From positions 119,194,930 to 119,258,929 of the forward strand of contig OX352762.1 of assembly GCA_947095585.1 (NCBI GenBank): DNA of 64,000 bases, given 5' to 3'. The notes under the pieces are model-generated. The model worked only from the letters and a program-made list of their open reading frames with translations, searched no databases and was not told where the DNA came from. The DNA comes from Nephrocerus scutellatus (Eukaryota; Arthropoda; Insecta; Diptera; Pipunculidae). Made by a program: the position numbers and the translations under genes. The number at the start of each line of letters is the position of its first letter. The first letter of the stretch is position 1. Shown here piece by piece: positions 10,961-21,529 of the stretch.

Positions 10961-11130
10961 ATCGTTATCCCTTAATTCTTGCACAATAATTTTGGAAATG
11001 ATTCTTGGGTATATTTGTTCCACAGTAAGGGTCCAATGTAGACAGAAAAAAAGAAAAAGATTACTTTGGTGTACCCTGGCCCACATTAACGGAAAATGCT
11101 CCGTTAATACTAACGGTAGAAACTTAGTTT
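10961..11130 (+). repeat. Interspersed repeat, paired with 49620-49775
   Basis: Shares 'gattcttgggtatat', 'acagtaagggtc', 'cccacattaacggaaaatg' and 'ccgttaatactaacggtagaa' in the same order with 49620-49775. Non-coding; class unknown. It lies just upstream of an RTE-clade relic. Confidence 0.6.
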
Positions 11131-11174
11131 AGGAGGGGTATCCCAGAAGCTACATACATACGAAGGAAGTAAAT

Positions 11175-12075
11175 GTCAGGTCCTTCACAACGGTAAGGTG
11201 TCCGAGAAATTTGAAGTCCAAAGTGGAGTACGTCAGGGGTGCATACTATCACCGCTGTTATTCCTAGTGGTCATCAGCTATGTACTCCGTGCAGCACTGA
11301 CGGTAGGGAACATTGGAATTCAATGGACTATGACAACTTACCTTAAACACCTAGACTACGCTGACGATGTTTGCCTGCTCTCACATCGGATAATGGACCT
11401 TCATATGATGGCCCAAAATCTAGAAACCGGAGCAAGCAAAGTGCGGCTCAAGATAAACACTGCATAAACAAAAGCCCTGAACACTTCTAATACCCGCTCT
11501 CAACTCAACATTGCTGGACAGGTAGTCGAGTTGACAACTTTCTATACCTAGTCTCGGCTGATCGCAGTGGCACCAAACTGGTGGTGTGCAACAAAATCGG
11601 GAAAGCAAGGGCTGCTTTCGGAATGCTATCGAAATTCTGGAGAAGCAATGTTTTCAGCTTACGAACAAATCTTCGACGTCGAATCAGTATTGTTGTATGG
11701 GTGCATTACTTGGAAGGTGAATACCCCTTTCACGTGCCAGCTGCAATCTTTTGTAAACAAATGCCTACGTATTATCTTGAAGATCTTCTGGCCCAATCGC
11801 ATATCCAACGATGAACTTCATCGGGGAATAGGCCAAGAACCTATAGACGTTATTGTGCGAAAGAGAAAGTGGCAGTGGATTGGACACACCCTACGGCGCG
11901 ACGACAAGTCTATTGCGAAATATGCCATGCAGTGGAACGTGCTCACCAAGGCAGGTAGAACAGCGGGAAGCCCTAGAAGAACGTGGGGCAGGACAGTCGA
12001 AGAGGAACAAAGATCCTTGGGAATGAATTGGAGGCAGCTCAAACGCGTTGGAGAAAACAGAACAAGATAGCGCGT
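11175..12075 (+). mobile_element. RTE-clade LINE relic (second RTE lineage): RT and C-terminal region
   Basis: First frame (11198-11467): RT with FEVQSGVRQGCILSPLLFLV and the catalytic box in HLDYADDVCLLSHRIMD. A frameshift near 11460-11590 leads into GKARAAFGMLSKFW. Then 11567-12070 carries VLLYGCITWKVNTPF, SFVNKCLRIILKIFWPNRIS and KRKWQWIGHTLRRDDKSIAKYA, followed by RTAGSPRRTWGRTVEEEQ. The order RT thumb, IxxFWPxxISN, RxWxWIGHTLR matches RTE-type elements such as SR2-like ones. The YADD box is intact but the frame is not. It differs clearly from RTE-A elsewhere in the window. The 5' end is missing, as is typical of LINE truncation. Confidence 0.8.
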
Positions 12076-13650
12076 ATGAGTTGTTGAAGAAATACTAAGA
12101 ACAGAAGAAATACTAAGCTTTATATCTGCGTTTAAATAAAGATGATATCCTGGTTTGAGTCTTCAGATATCCAACTTCTATCTATCCCTGTTCCAGTTTT
12201 CTGGCCAATGCTAATTTTTGAGTTTGAGGTCAATTTTCTCAAGAAAATGCCTAATAAACATAACATTTTATTAATTTTTTCCTATGAACGCAATAATGAT
12301 AAAAATAAAAATCACCAACAAATATGCAGAAAACCGCAAAGATATTATAATACTTAGGAAAACCTACAGCATATTAGCTTGAAACTAAAAATTTGGATTT
12401 CATTTATTTGGTGGTGTTGTGTTTGTGTATCGATCTGGTATTTACGAGTTATAGTTCTGCAATTGAAAAAGTGTGACTTTAAAAATTCAACTTCTGGAAC
12501 ATTTATCCCTTAAACTTTGGATTAAGACGTTGACACGTCAAGAGCGCGATGACTATTTAGCTACACAGCCAGAAAAGCAATTAGGGAATATGGTTGTGTT
12601 GACACGTGACTTACTGTTCAAATGAAATACACAATATAAATGAAAGAGAAACTTCTGTTTCGGGTTAATTGGCCAACAGCAATATTTTTCATTGATTTCG
12701 CATATTATTATAATATTTTAAGCGTAAAAGCTGGATATGGGTTGCCTTGGAAAAGCTTGGAAAATCAATGGAGTTAATAAACGGAATAATCTGCAGCGGT
12801 TTGTCTGCACGCGACCGCAAGCTCGTTTGTCCAGTGCAAATGAAGCCGCGTTTCTGTAGGCGATTTAAATCTTTGCACAGTATTGGTTGGTTGGTACATG
12901 GACCTACAAACGACCTATATACTCGTTACATTTTTGCATCAAAAAAACAACAACAACAACAAAATAAAAAGTGAATAATCTTCTTGGTGCCCTGTTGGCT
13001 ATACCGCACATCGACCGCAGCACCTCGTGTTGTGATAGTACAATGGCGTAATGATCCCAACTGGCATGTGGTGTAAATCCTCTTCATGGTTTCGAAATTT
13101 TCATAAATTATTTTTATTGAGGCATTACTTTTTTCGGGGCTACAATTCACCCTGAAGCGAAGAAAGCATCACCCAGATACTTTACACAGCGATCCTACAC
13201 ACTACTCACTCTTCTCCACTCGCGAATAAATGGGTGGAACGTGCGAAACAGCTGCTTTTCGAAAGTTACACAGAAGAGTGCTTCGTAGTTGATGGTCGGT
13301 CATAACAGTGATACCTTAGCTTCTGTTGGTATTGTTGTGGTTGTTGTTGTTGGGGATAGCACACACATATATATTCACGTTGGTATGAAAAAATTACGGT
13401 TCATTTAAAGATCGTGCTTTGCGCTGAGCCTTTATTTCTCGCTTGAATATAAATTCTTACATCAAGTCCATTGCTCAGACCCAAAAAAGAAACCCAATGA
13501 TTGTTGGTATTTGAAGCTTGAACAATAAATTTAATTTAAAAAAGCCATTAGACGCCAGTGTTGTATCCTGCTTCGAAGGCATCAGCACAGCAATGACGTT
13601 GATGTCGATGTTAATATAAATACATTATGTAACAGTTATTTACTTTCAAA
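12076..13650. other. dpr intron: simple repeats only
   Basis: AT-rich sequence with (CAA)n at about 12940-12965 and (TTG)n at about 13330-13360. The short open frames have no recognisable domains. Confidence 0.4.
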
Positions 13651-13651
13651 T

Positions 13652-13935
13652 CACCGCCGGGGCCCGATTACTTCAAAATTTTCACAAAAAATGTTGTCAA
13701 TCGGAGGTACACACGGAGATACATACGGAGATAAAATTTGAAGAAAATCGTTTAATTTTTTTTATTAAATTTGTATGGGTGCCCTCCGACCTCGAGGCCC
13801 AATAAGTTAAACATTTTTATAAAAAGTGTTGTCCATCGGAGATACACATGCGTATAAAATTTGAAGAAAATCGACAAAATTTTGTAAAATATTTGTATGG
13901 GAGAGGGGCTCCCACCCAGAGACCCGAGTGGCCCC
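13652..13935 (+). repeat. Minisatellite block 2 of the dispersed 112-135-bp family
   Basis: About two and a quarter units. The start motif (gg)cccgatta/gcccaata/acccgagt recurs at about 13661, 13796 and 13921, giving a period of 125-135 bp. Each unit contains 'atcggaggtacacacgg' or 'atcggagatacacatgcg', then 'ataaaatttgaagaaaatcg', then 'tttgtatggg'. Same orientation as block 1. Confidence 0.7.
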
Positions 13936-13939
13936 AAAA

Positions 13940-15145
13940 TAGTATTCTCTACTTAGTGCAAGCTAAATAAGCCAATCAAGACTTACATAAAAGTCTATTT
14001 AATTCGATTATCCTTTAGCCCACTGCCTATGTACTCCATAAAGTTTTATTTCATTGCATTCATCTATACATAGGTATATCTCATAGATCATTAATTTGAA
14101 ATCGAAACAAATGGTACAATTCTGGACCAGAATCATCATCAATTAAATCCTTTATTAGAAGTCCCTTTGGCTCAAGTGATAATATTTTGCACGCAACCCC
14201 TCACACGATATCGAACAAGGCGTCCACAGATTTAATTATGCAATTAATGTAACAAATCTGTATTATAATACAAGAAGCGTTAGTTCATACAGCATATTCG
14301 GGGCAGTAAAATTTAATTATAATTTTCGCACACACATCTTGGCCACAGACATCCGGTTGAGTATGTAGATAGACATTCCTAATCCTACAAACGCAATTTA
14401 TAACCGTCTCACGTCATCATCATCATCATTATCACAAACATCTTAGGCGACGCACGAAATCTTCGTATACTATGTATGGATGGTAAATGTTATTGCGTAA
14501 CAACACACATACTAACGTGCGTGTGTGTTTATATTCTATGGATGAACATTTTCTGAGTAGTTGTCTGCTCAAGTTTAATGGTACATGCCGTTTTAATATT
14601 CGACCAAGTAGGACATCAGCAAGTAGGAGGATACTCTTCATGGTTTTTCCTATCGAAAACCTGCGTCACATCAGGCAATCATAAGCGACCGTCACGCTGC
14701 AGTGCGTGCTCAGAAATTTATGTCACACACCAGCCGTCATACGGTGGATCAAACCAAGTGTTAAATAGTATTAATCATTTTGGATACCTTTTGGTTCCTT
14801 CTTTAAATTGATAAAATTTCTTAAGACGAAGCCTGTGTTTTTCATAAGCACAAATAGTTTATTCTTGATTTATTGGAGTAAGGATAGCCGCATATTGAGC
14901 GTAGCACAACACAGAGGTTTCTAGAGCCCATAATGTTAAACATAATGCCGAAAAAAGGCAAAGAACGTCATTAGGTATAATATTGCAGGCCTTTAAAATC
15001 TTGGCTACGCTATGCTGCGATGTGCTGCGCTTAATATGCGGCTAGACTGAGTTTTATCCTCCAGGAATGTCTTTCGCGAGGACTGCTACAAAGACACCAA
15101 GAGCTTTGCGGTTACTGATCTGCAGACAGCTTAACTCCTGCTTCG
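13940..15145. other. dpr intron: no gene recognised
   Basis: AT-rich sequence with a short (CAT)n at about 14413-14428. The open frames at 14432-14811 overlap on both strands and match nothing I know. Confidence 0.4.
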
Positions 15146-16240
15146 ATGACGAAAGCATCAGGCGCTGCCAAGAATTATGAGATTATCAGCACAAAAGGAA
15201 CACCGGCATTACCAGATGAAAATGAAAGAGCGGGAAAAGTGCATGAGGCATTGAGAGATGCTTTTCCAGAAATAATTCTCGTCAGAAATAAATGCATGTC
15301 AAAGCAAAAAACACGAAGAAAGTCTTGTCGAAATAACGAAGGAAACCTCGCAATAGAATCACAGCCCGTGGAAGATTATTGAAAGACCATTGAAGACTGT
15401 TAAACACCGATATTGAAATACATTGCAGGATAAACCATTCAACCTGGAAGATGATAGCGAAAACTTCGGTTCTACTGACCTATGTGAAGTGAGGATAGCA
15501 ATATCCAAACTGAAGATCTGCTGGCACTGATGGCTTTCTAGGCAAGCTTCTTAGATCTGTTGGAGATCCTTTGGAAGAGTGCATACATCAGCTTATTTCA
15601 ATTATTTGGTAAAATGAAAGAATGTCTGATGAAAAGAATCTCAGTGTAATTTGTCCGATCTAGAAAAAAGCAGACCCAAAAAACTGAGCCAACTATTAAA
15701 GAATTAGTTTTCTAAACATAAGATAAGACTATAAGATCCTATCTTCCGTATTTTCTAAACACCTGAAGCCACTTAAAAACAATCTGGTTGGACCTATCAG
15801 TGTGGTTTTAGGTTAGAAAAGTCAACAGGTACAAGTAACTCCCCACTTCCGATTCCTTCGAGTCCTGGCATACGATGAAAACATCGATATCATTGGCAAA
15901 ACCCAATGAGCTAGGTTGCATTTGAAAGCATAGTAGGATCACGGTGTCGTGAAATAACGCCAAGCGAAATAAAACCGAATTTTGAAATTCACCTACAATC
16001 ACAAATGGAATTGGCTATCAAAGAAGGCAAGACAAAGTATTTGCTGTTAAAGAGAAGGGACAACAGACATCGCCGTAAAGGTCAGAAAGTCACAATTGAA
16101 AGTTAATGGATTTTTCTGACTAGGCTCCAATAATAACACCAATACAGAAATCAATCTAATCTCGCTTGCCAATCGCTGCATCTTTGAGCTAAGAAAGCGA
16201 TTGTGTTTTAAGGTGTTGTCTTGAATCACTAAGTAGACCC
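15146..16240 (+). mobile_element. Degraded LINE relic (RT C-terminal part)
   Basis: Heavily decayed. Traces on + include FNLEDDSENFGSTDLCEV (15437-), a 'YQCGFRLEKSTGTSNSPL' stretch typical of the RT palm, a damaged YADD-like VLAYDENIDIIGK near 15865, and MELAIKEGKTKYLLLKRRD, the usual K-TKYM region after YADD. The first 240 bases (15146-15382) are an open frame of unknown identity and may be its 5' part. The clade is probably RTE or a relative. Many stops. Confidence 0.5.
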
Positions 16241-16249
16241 TGTGTAAGT

Positions 16250-17360
16250 CGGGCCGGCTTCAGCCCGCAGAGGCAACATTTTTACGAAAATATGAAAATA
16301 AAAACCATTGGCTTACTGATAATACCTGTATAGTTAGCTATTTATCTTAGTCTTCCTAATTTTTGAGTTTCCAAAACAGTTTGTAAATACGGCCGCTGAT
16401 AAAAGTATGTAAATATTGTAACGAAAAGTAATTATTAGCGCAAATAATGGAATAAGAATACTAAGAAAAATCGCAATGTACATACTACTTGTACAAAAAT
16501 AGGCACTGAATTAAACTAAGCAATCTCATACTCTTAGGCTGTAGGATTAACCGACTGTAAGTTTTAATCATTATGTACTTGTGCTGTTAAAAATGTAGTC
16601 AAACCGGTTTCTCCGGTATGTCTGATTTGTGTGTAGGTACATGATTGCACATGGAAGATGCCACATTACATATTAATATGGTTAGTTGTAAATAAGGGAA
16701 GTTGCCACAATGTTCTGATCTTTTCTCGATATTTCTGTTTCTGGAAACTTTTCAATGAGTAAAAGTAGAACAATTTTTGTCGCAAGTTCCTGTTCGTCTT
16801 TCTTGGTCTTTCGAGCCGGATCGGTGGAAAAGTTTAAAAAAAAATGTTTAAAACATCAGTTTTTATTAGTAAAGGCAAAGGTCCTTTTCATTCAAAATTG
16901 TAAGTCTCAATACAACCAAGTGATAGGGAAGACAGGTTTACATTTGAAGAGGTCGCGCTAAATCAGACGAGGATATCCGAAGAAGTCCATCTCTTGTGAA
17001 CAAATTTCGAAAAGGATGGAGAATCCCGGTACACAGTGGCGTACATCCTAAAGAGAGTGGAGCAGCTAGAACAGCATTAGGTGCATTTTCAAATAAACTT
17101 TGGAATTTTGGTATTTGGAAAATTTAAGGAAGACAAATCCGCAGCATGACTACTTTGTTAAGTCCATTTTAGTTAATTTGAAGAGAAGGTCGTCGAAATC
17201 AATGATATATTCATGGCTAAGTTGGAGCTTAGAAGGAAGACAGCCCAATTTTCATTGTTATTATCTACCGATACAGGGATGCAAGCACCACAATCAGTTC
17301 CTGCAAGGAGAAGCCCAATTCCAGCTGTAACAGGACAGCAGAGGTTAACAATACTCCTTA
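16250..17360. other. dpr intron: no gene recognised
   Basis: AT-rich sequence. Short open frames at 16755-16961 and 17100-17330 are not recognisable. The last part may be the BEL/Pao leader, but I cannot support that. Confidence 0.35.
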
Positions 17361-17364
17361 GCTA

Positions 17365-18465
17365 GACAAGGTGATAGAAGCAGAAAAAGTGAAGTGTGCC
17401 ACAAGGTACAAGCTGGTGGACCTCATTATGAACAACTTCATACGAATCCTCGAAAACTGACATTTGAGTAACAATCCAATTTATCTTGAGTTCAATTGTC
17501 AACAATTGAAGGAATGCTGGACAAAGCTGATGTCGTTAAATGATGAAATCATATCCTCACTTGAAGAAGCTGATTACGAACAGGAGTACGTGTGCAACAA
17601 CGAGTTCATCGACTTGAAGCAGATGTAACAAGATACATACATCCAAATTAAAGAGCAACAACATACAAGAGGGGCTGCAACACATAGGCAAATAAAACTT
17701 CCAGCTATAATTATACCAACGTTTAGCGGAAGGTACAAAGAGTGGATATCATTTTTGGAATTATTTGAACGAATCCTTAAGCGATGTTGAACGTATTCAA
17801 TGTTTGAAAGGCAATCTGAAGGGAGAAGCAGCGAGAGTTGTCAACCAATTGGCACCAACTTCAGGCAATTATGTAACAGCCACAGAATTACTAACGAAAC
17901 GGTTCCAAAAGGAAGCAGCTTTGGTCAACAACTATATCCAAAAATTACTGACTTTGAATTCGATTCGGAATGAGAGTGCGTTCTATTTAAAATCTATAAT
18001 GAACACGTCTAAGGTAATCTTATAAAACTTGGGAGTTGATGTAAGCTCCATTGGTGATTCAGTTGTTATGTCCCAAACTAGACCCGGAATCAAGAAAATT
18101 ATATCAGCAATCAAGAGAAACTTCAACAGAAATTCCATTGTTAAGTGTATTTTTTTAATTCATCGAGGGTAGATTCCGAGGATTGGAAAGCAATCGCGAA
18201 ATTCACCGTGAACACCAGTGACAAATACTAAAACTAACACCACCTAAATACCATTTGTCTACATTTACAAAGTCAAAGTGCATTGTTTGCGGTGAGTCTC
18301 ATAAATTGTACAATTGCAAAATGTTTTTGTGTATGCAGCCGAAAAACCGAATAGATGTGGTACAAATCGAAGCTGCGTTTAAGCTGCTTGCGAGAAGGAC
18401 ATGCCGTCAAGGAGTGTCTGACGAAGAAGGGTTGCAAAACATGCGCATAATAATAACAAGGAAGT
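17365..18465 (+). mobile_element. BEL/Pao LTR retrotransposon gag relic
   Basis: An N-terminal part (about 17370-17640) reads as a helical gag segment with interruptions. The core (about 17690-18030) has FSGRYKEWISFLELF-like sequence, then ESLSDVERIQCLKGNLKGEA, ARVVNQLAPTSGNYVTA and ELLTKRFQKEAALVNNYIQK, the DUF1759-type signature of BEL/Pao gag. After a frameshift come ESRKLYQQSRETSTEIP, RFRGLESNREIHREHQ and a zinc knuckle KCIVCGESHKLYNCKMF (18273-18330). Part of a second knuckle (GHAVKECLTKKGCKTC) ends where the SINE begins. No pol domain follows, so the copy is cut off within gag. AATAAA at about 18821 could belong to LTR remnants. Confidence 0.8.
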
Positions 18466-18660
18466 AGTGACCTACAATTTAAGGTTGGATACGAACGGTG
18501 AATTGAGCAACTTTCCGTGACAAGTTATTACTCTCGGAGCGTTTGTCACCCATTCGCGAGAGGTGGGACACCGTGAAAAATACTTTTGGTGTTACTGGGA
18601 TTCGAACCACGTACCCCTGCTCAGTAGCCATGCGCTTTTACACTGAGCTATGGCGCCCAC
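18466..18660 (-). mobile_element. tRNA-derived SINE, copy C (3'-truncated)
   Basis: Minus strand: head with gggcgccatagctcagtg, anticodon-region-like 'agcgcatggctactgagca' and B-box region ggttcgaatcc, then the conserved body to 'ttaaattgtaggtcac'. The 3' third and the ATT tail are missing. It lies directly against the end of the BEL/Pao gag frame. Confidence 0.8.
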
Positions 18661-19111
18661 GCAGGAGTTCATTAGTTATTTGAAATTTAACCAGAGCAGT
18701 TGAAGAGCTACCAGCTAAAGTAATAGTAGTGAAATACAAGTATTATTGCAAGAAGTGTTTTTGTGTACTTAGAAAAGTAATCATCAGTGTAATTTGTGAA
18801 CTATTTTTACTGTTTGTTTAATAAAGTTGTAATTTATAAATTAATAAGCTTGTGTTGTGTTTTATTTGCAAAATCATTTACGAACTCGAAAGTCGAAATT
18901 CCGTAGCAATATTTTAAGTTACCTAACTTTAACTTAATATGCGATATCCCTTAATTTTGTTCCACTGTGCGTCTCTAGTCTCACGATATAAACTGTCAAA
19001 CAACCCGCTGCTTGGTCGCTATTATCAATACAATACGTTCATATATATATCAAAATCCTCGCTTGAAAATCAAATTTAATATTTATGATAATCATTAGCA
19101 TAAACTTCACC
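18661..19111. other. dpr intron, 3' part
   Basis: AT-rich sequence; contains AATAAA near 18821. No coding capacity recognised. Confidence 0.35.
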
Positions 19112-19150
19112 CTTCATCTCTATCTCTCTCTCTCTCTCTTTCTTTCTCGT
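19112..19150 (+). repeat. (TC)n microsatellite forming the polypyrimidine tract of the last dpr intron
   Basis: Nearly uninterrupted pyrimidines (ctctatctctctctctctctctttctttctcg) run directly into the acceptor 'ttacag' of the terminal exon. The simple repeat therefore doubles as splice signal. Confidence 0.7.
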
Positions 19151-19155
19151 TACAG

Positions 19156-19295
19156 GTGATAACCCGGCGGCGATGTACCATGGTCATGTTGGCTCATCGA
19201 CTAAATCATATCAAGCGCATCTTCACAGCATTATGTTAATTATTTCCATGGGCTATCGAATATTCATCTCGTACATACATACTGAAGTGGTGTAA
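19156..19295 (+). CDS. dpr-family protein, terminal coding exon with hydrophobic C-terminus
   Basis: Follows the acceptor tcgttacag. With the split Gly codon it reads GDNPAAMYHGHVGSSTKS, then YQAHLHSIMLIISMGYRIF and ISYIHTEVV, stop TAA at 19293-19295. The GD/E-xPAAM stretch immediately after Ig2 is shared by many dpr proteins. The final 20 or so hydrophobic residues suit a GPI-anchor signal or a weak membrane anchor, which is inference. The phase fits the exon at 10085 exactly, giving 142 residues over the three exons. The preceding intron is about 9.0 kb and full of transposon relics, yet all three coding pieces are intact. The gene is therefore probably functional. Confidence 0.9.
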
Positions 19296-20332
19296 TTGCA
19301 TATCGCACAGCCTCGGTCCGAAGGCCGACCGTGATGGGGATCCTTACAGCATTCTGTAACACGACATGTCGTTGATTAGTCGTTGGCGGCGTACATCATG
19401 AATATCTTCATCATTGTTTCACGTAACACAATTGTGGGTATAAATATCCTTTTTTTTTGTATAAAGCAAACAATTAAATTCATCATTGATAGATGATAGA
19501 TGAAAAAATCAATATTCAGTTGTAGTAATAAGAGACAACAAAGGATACATTTGTAGCATAGAGTTGTGTATAATGTTTCCCAGAAGAAAAAAATGTGGCT
19601 ACAAGGCAGGAGAAAAATTCGATTAAATCAAAATGAAATTGTAATTATTATTTAGCAAAACAATTTAAAATAAACATAAAACTTACAAATAATGTGTAGT
19701 TAGTTAATACTAGGGACATCATGGACGTCGATAATATTATGAATTATTATTAGAATTATTATTACAATAGATAATGCAAGAAATGTATTGTATGGAAATC
19801 CTTGTAAATAAATCACTACAATAACAAAATGTCATAGATAAAGTAAATTTAACGTTTATAACTAGACACTACAGCTATTTGTTAATAGAGATAATGCAAG
19901 CAAAAAAGTTATTGTATATGATTGGCGGAGATTTTATTGAAGGACCCTAATTCCTCTATTTATACGATGACGCTGATGATCGATTTTGTTCAGTTGCGGG
20001 ATGCAAAAGTAAGGTCCTTTACTATGAGCAATTGAGTTGAGCATAACAACTACTTCCGCCGCAGTTTCTTGGACACAAATTGCATTAAATTTGTAATTAT
20101 CAGCTCTGGCATACATATTTCACATTGTGAGAAGAATTCAAAACTTAATGCGAGGGTAGATAGCGTGAAAAGTCTGATACTTTGTGAATTAAAATAATTT
20201 TAGAAAATAGAAAATCTCACATGAAGTATATTTTCGTGAATAAGATTTGTTGAGAATTTGCTCAAATTGGCAACTTGCAGTTCTCATTTTAACATTTCAA
20301 AGATGTTGGTATTTATTTCAATTTATTTAATA
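19296..20332 (+). other. dpr 3' UTR (likely to about 19830) and flank
   Basis: AT-rich, non-coding sequence following the dpr stop. AATAAA signals are present at about 19669 and 19807. Beyond 19830 I see no feature; the short minus-strand open frame at 19934-20116 is not recognisable. Confidence 0.5.
19807..19812 (+). promoter_or_regulatory. Candidate dpr polyadenylation signal
   Basis: AATAAA about 510 bases after the dpr stop codon. A second AATAAA lies near 19669. Which one is used cannot be told from sequence. Confidence 0.4.
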
Positions 20333-20640
20333 CTAGCTGTTTACCCTTGTGTTACCTGGAACTGGGACCTCCCCCTCACCATCAAGATTTCAAATGGTAT
20401 TGAAATGTGAAAAGTTAAAATAACAGGCGTTTCCCTGCTGCCACTCCGCCCTACTGACCCAACTAAACTGACTCCCACTCTAATGACCACCCCACTGAAC
20501 CACACCAACTTAACCCTTCCACGCACTGGCCCACCCCACCAAGCCCCCCCCCCCCTCCACAACTGACCAAAAACTGTAATCTGTAAATTTTGCAACAAAA
20601 AACCGGTACAATGGTGAAAAACTCATAAAATTTGGTCCCT
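20333..20640. repeat. C-rich interspersed repeat segment
   Basis: Starts 'ctagctgtttacccttgtg', a start resembling that of the repeat at 24190, and includes a run of about 14 C near 20547. Not coding. It probably belongs to the same short-repeat insertion as 20640-20865. Confidence 0.4.
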
Positions 20641-20865
20641 TAGTTTCGAAGATAACCTCCTACATACAAACAAACTTTACCTCTTTATAATACGTACAAA
20701 GCATCGTACAGCACAGAAAGCAGCGAAAGCAGTGCAAACAGTGCAGCACATAGCACACAGGCATTATGATCGCCGTTCCGTTTTTTCGTTGACTTTATTT
20801 ATTTAGTTAGAAAATTGGTTGCCACGAAAGGACCTTTTATTAAAACTGGTTAATTTATATTCTAT
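20640..20865 (-). repeat. Interspersed repeat, inverted partner of 4728-5060
   Basis: Its reverse complement gives 'aaagaggtaaagtttgt', 'taggaggttatcttcgaaac', 'cctttcgtggcaacc' and 'gtcaacgaaaaaacgg', all in the order seen at 4728-5060. Class unknown. Confidence 0.55.
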
Positions 20866-20872
20866 GTTCACC

Positions 20873-21275
20873 CTGAAGGTTAGGTTAGGTTGAGGTGGCC
20901 GTCAGTCAAAATCGACGCACTTAGACCAAAAAGGTCCGTCGTGATACCACAAGGATCTAGAAAATCTCACGCCTACTCGTTAAACCACTTGGAGCTTCGT
21001 ATGAAGCGCAATAGACTATTTATCTCAATTTTGGTTAGATCGTTGTGATCGTTGAAAAAGAACGCTCCCAGATGGAGCTTCTGCCTATTCGAGAGGGCTG
21101 GGCACGTACAAAGTAGATGGAGAGTGGCTTCCTCCTCCTCCTCATCCATGCAGCTTCTGCAGAAATCATTGGAAAAGACTCCTAGTCTTTCTGCATGCTT
21201 GCCTATGAGACAGTGTCCAGTTATGACACCTATAATGGCACTAATGTGCAGTCTGTTTTGAGAGATCAAACACGT
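20873..21275 (-). mobile_element. I-type LINE 3' end with C-terminal zinc region and 3' UTR
   Basis: The minus-strand frame ISAIIGVITGHCLIGKHAER continues LGVFSNDFCRSCMDEEEEE and ATLHLLCTCPALSNRQ. This shows a C-x2-C ... H-x3-C zinc-like array, then LLRFIRSSKWFNE before the stop. The 3' UTR follows and ends at the 'aacctaacctaacctt' repeat (20877-20895). It is severely 5'-truncated, with the reading frame intact over its 98 codons. Same family as 8560-9450. Confidence 0.8.
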
Positions 21276-21529
21276 TTACTTCCTTTGGGATATTTAAATA
21301 TTTTTTTGTCTTTGTTTCTGGTCATAGTCGAATTTGGCTCGTCTATGGTAGGTATTGCAATCATTTCTAACTCGTCTAAATTTGGTTCGGTTTTCTAAGG
21401 TGCGGTTTACTTTATATAACCGAAAGCATACCTCCCGGTTCCTAGTAGCCTCTTTGCAGCTTAAATCATGCCACGCATTTTCCTTTGGTTTAATACACTT
21501 TGCCCTGGAAGGGATAAACTGTCTCATGG

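Noticed and set aside
18680..18890. Solo LTR of the BEL/Pao element
   Set aside because: AATAAA is present, but I could not find matching LTR ends or a second copy.
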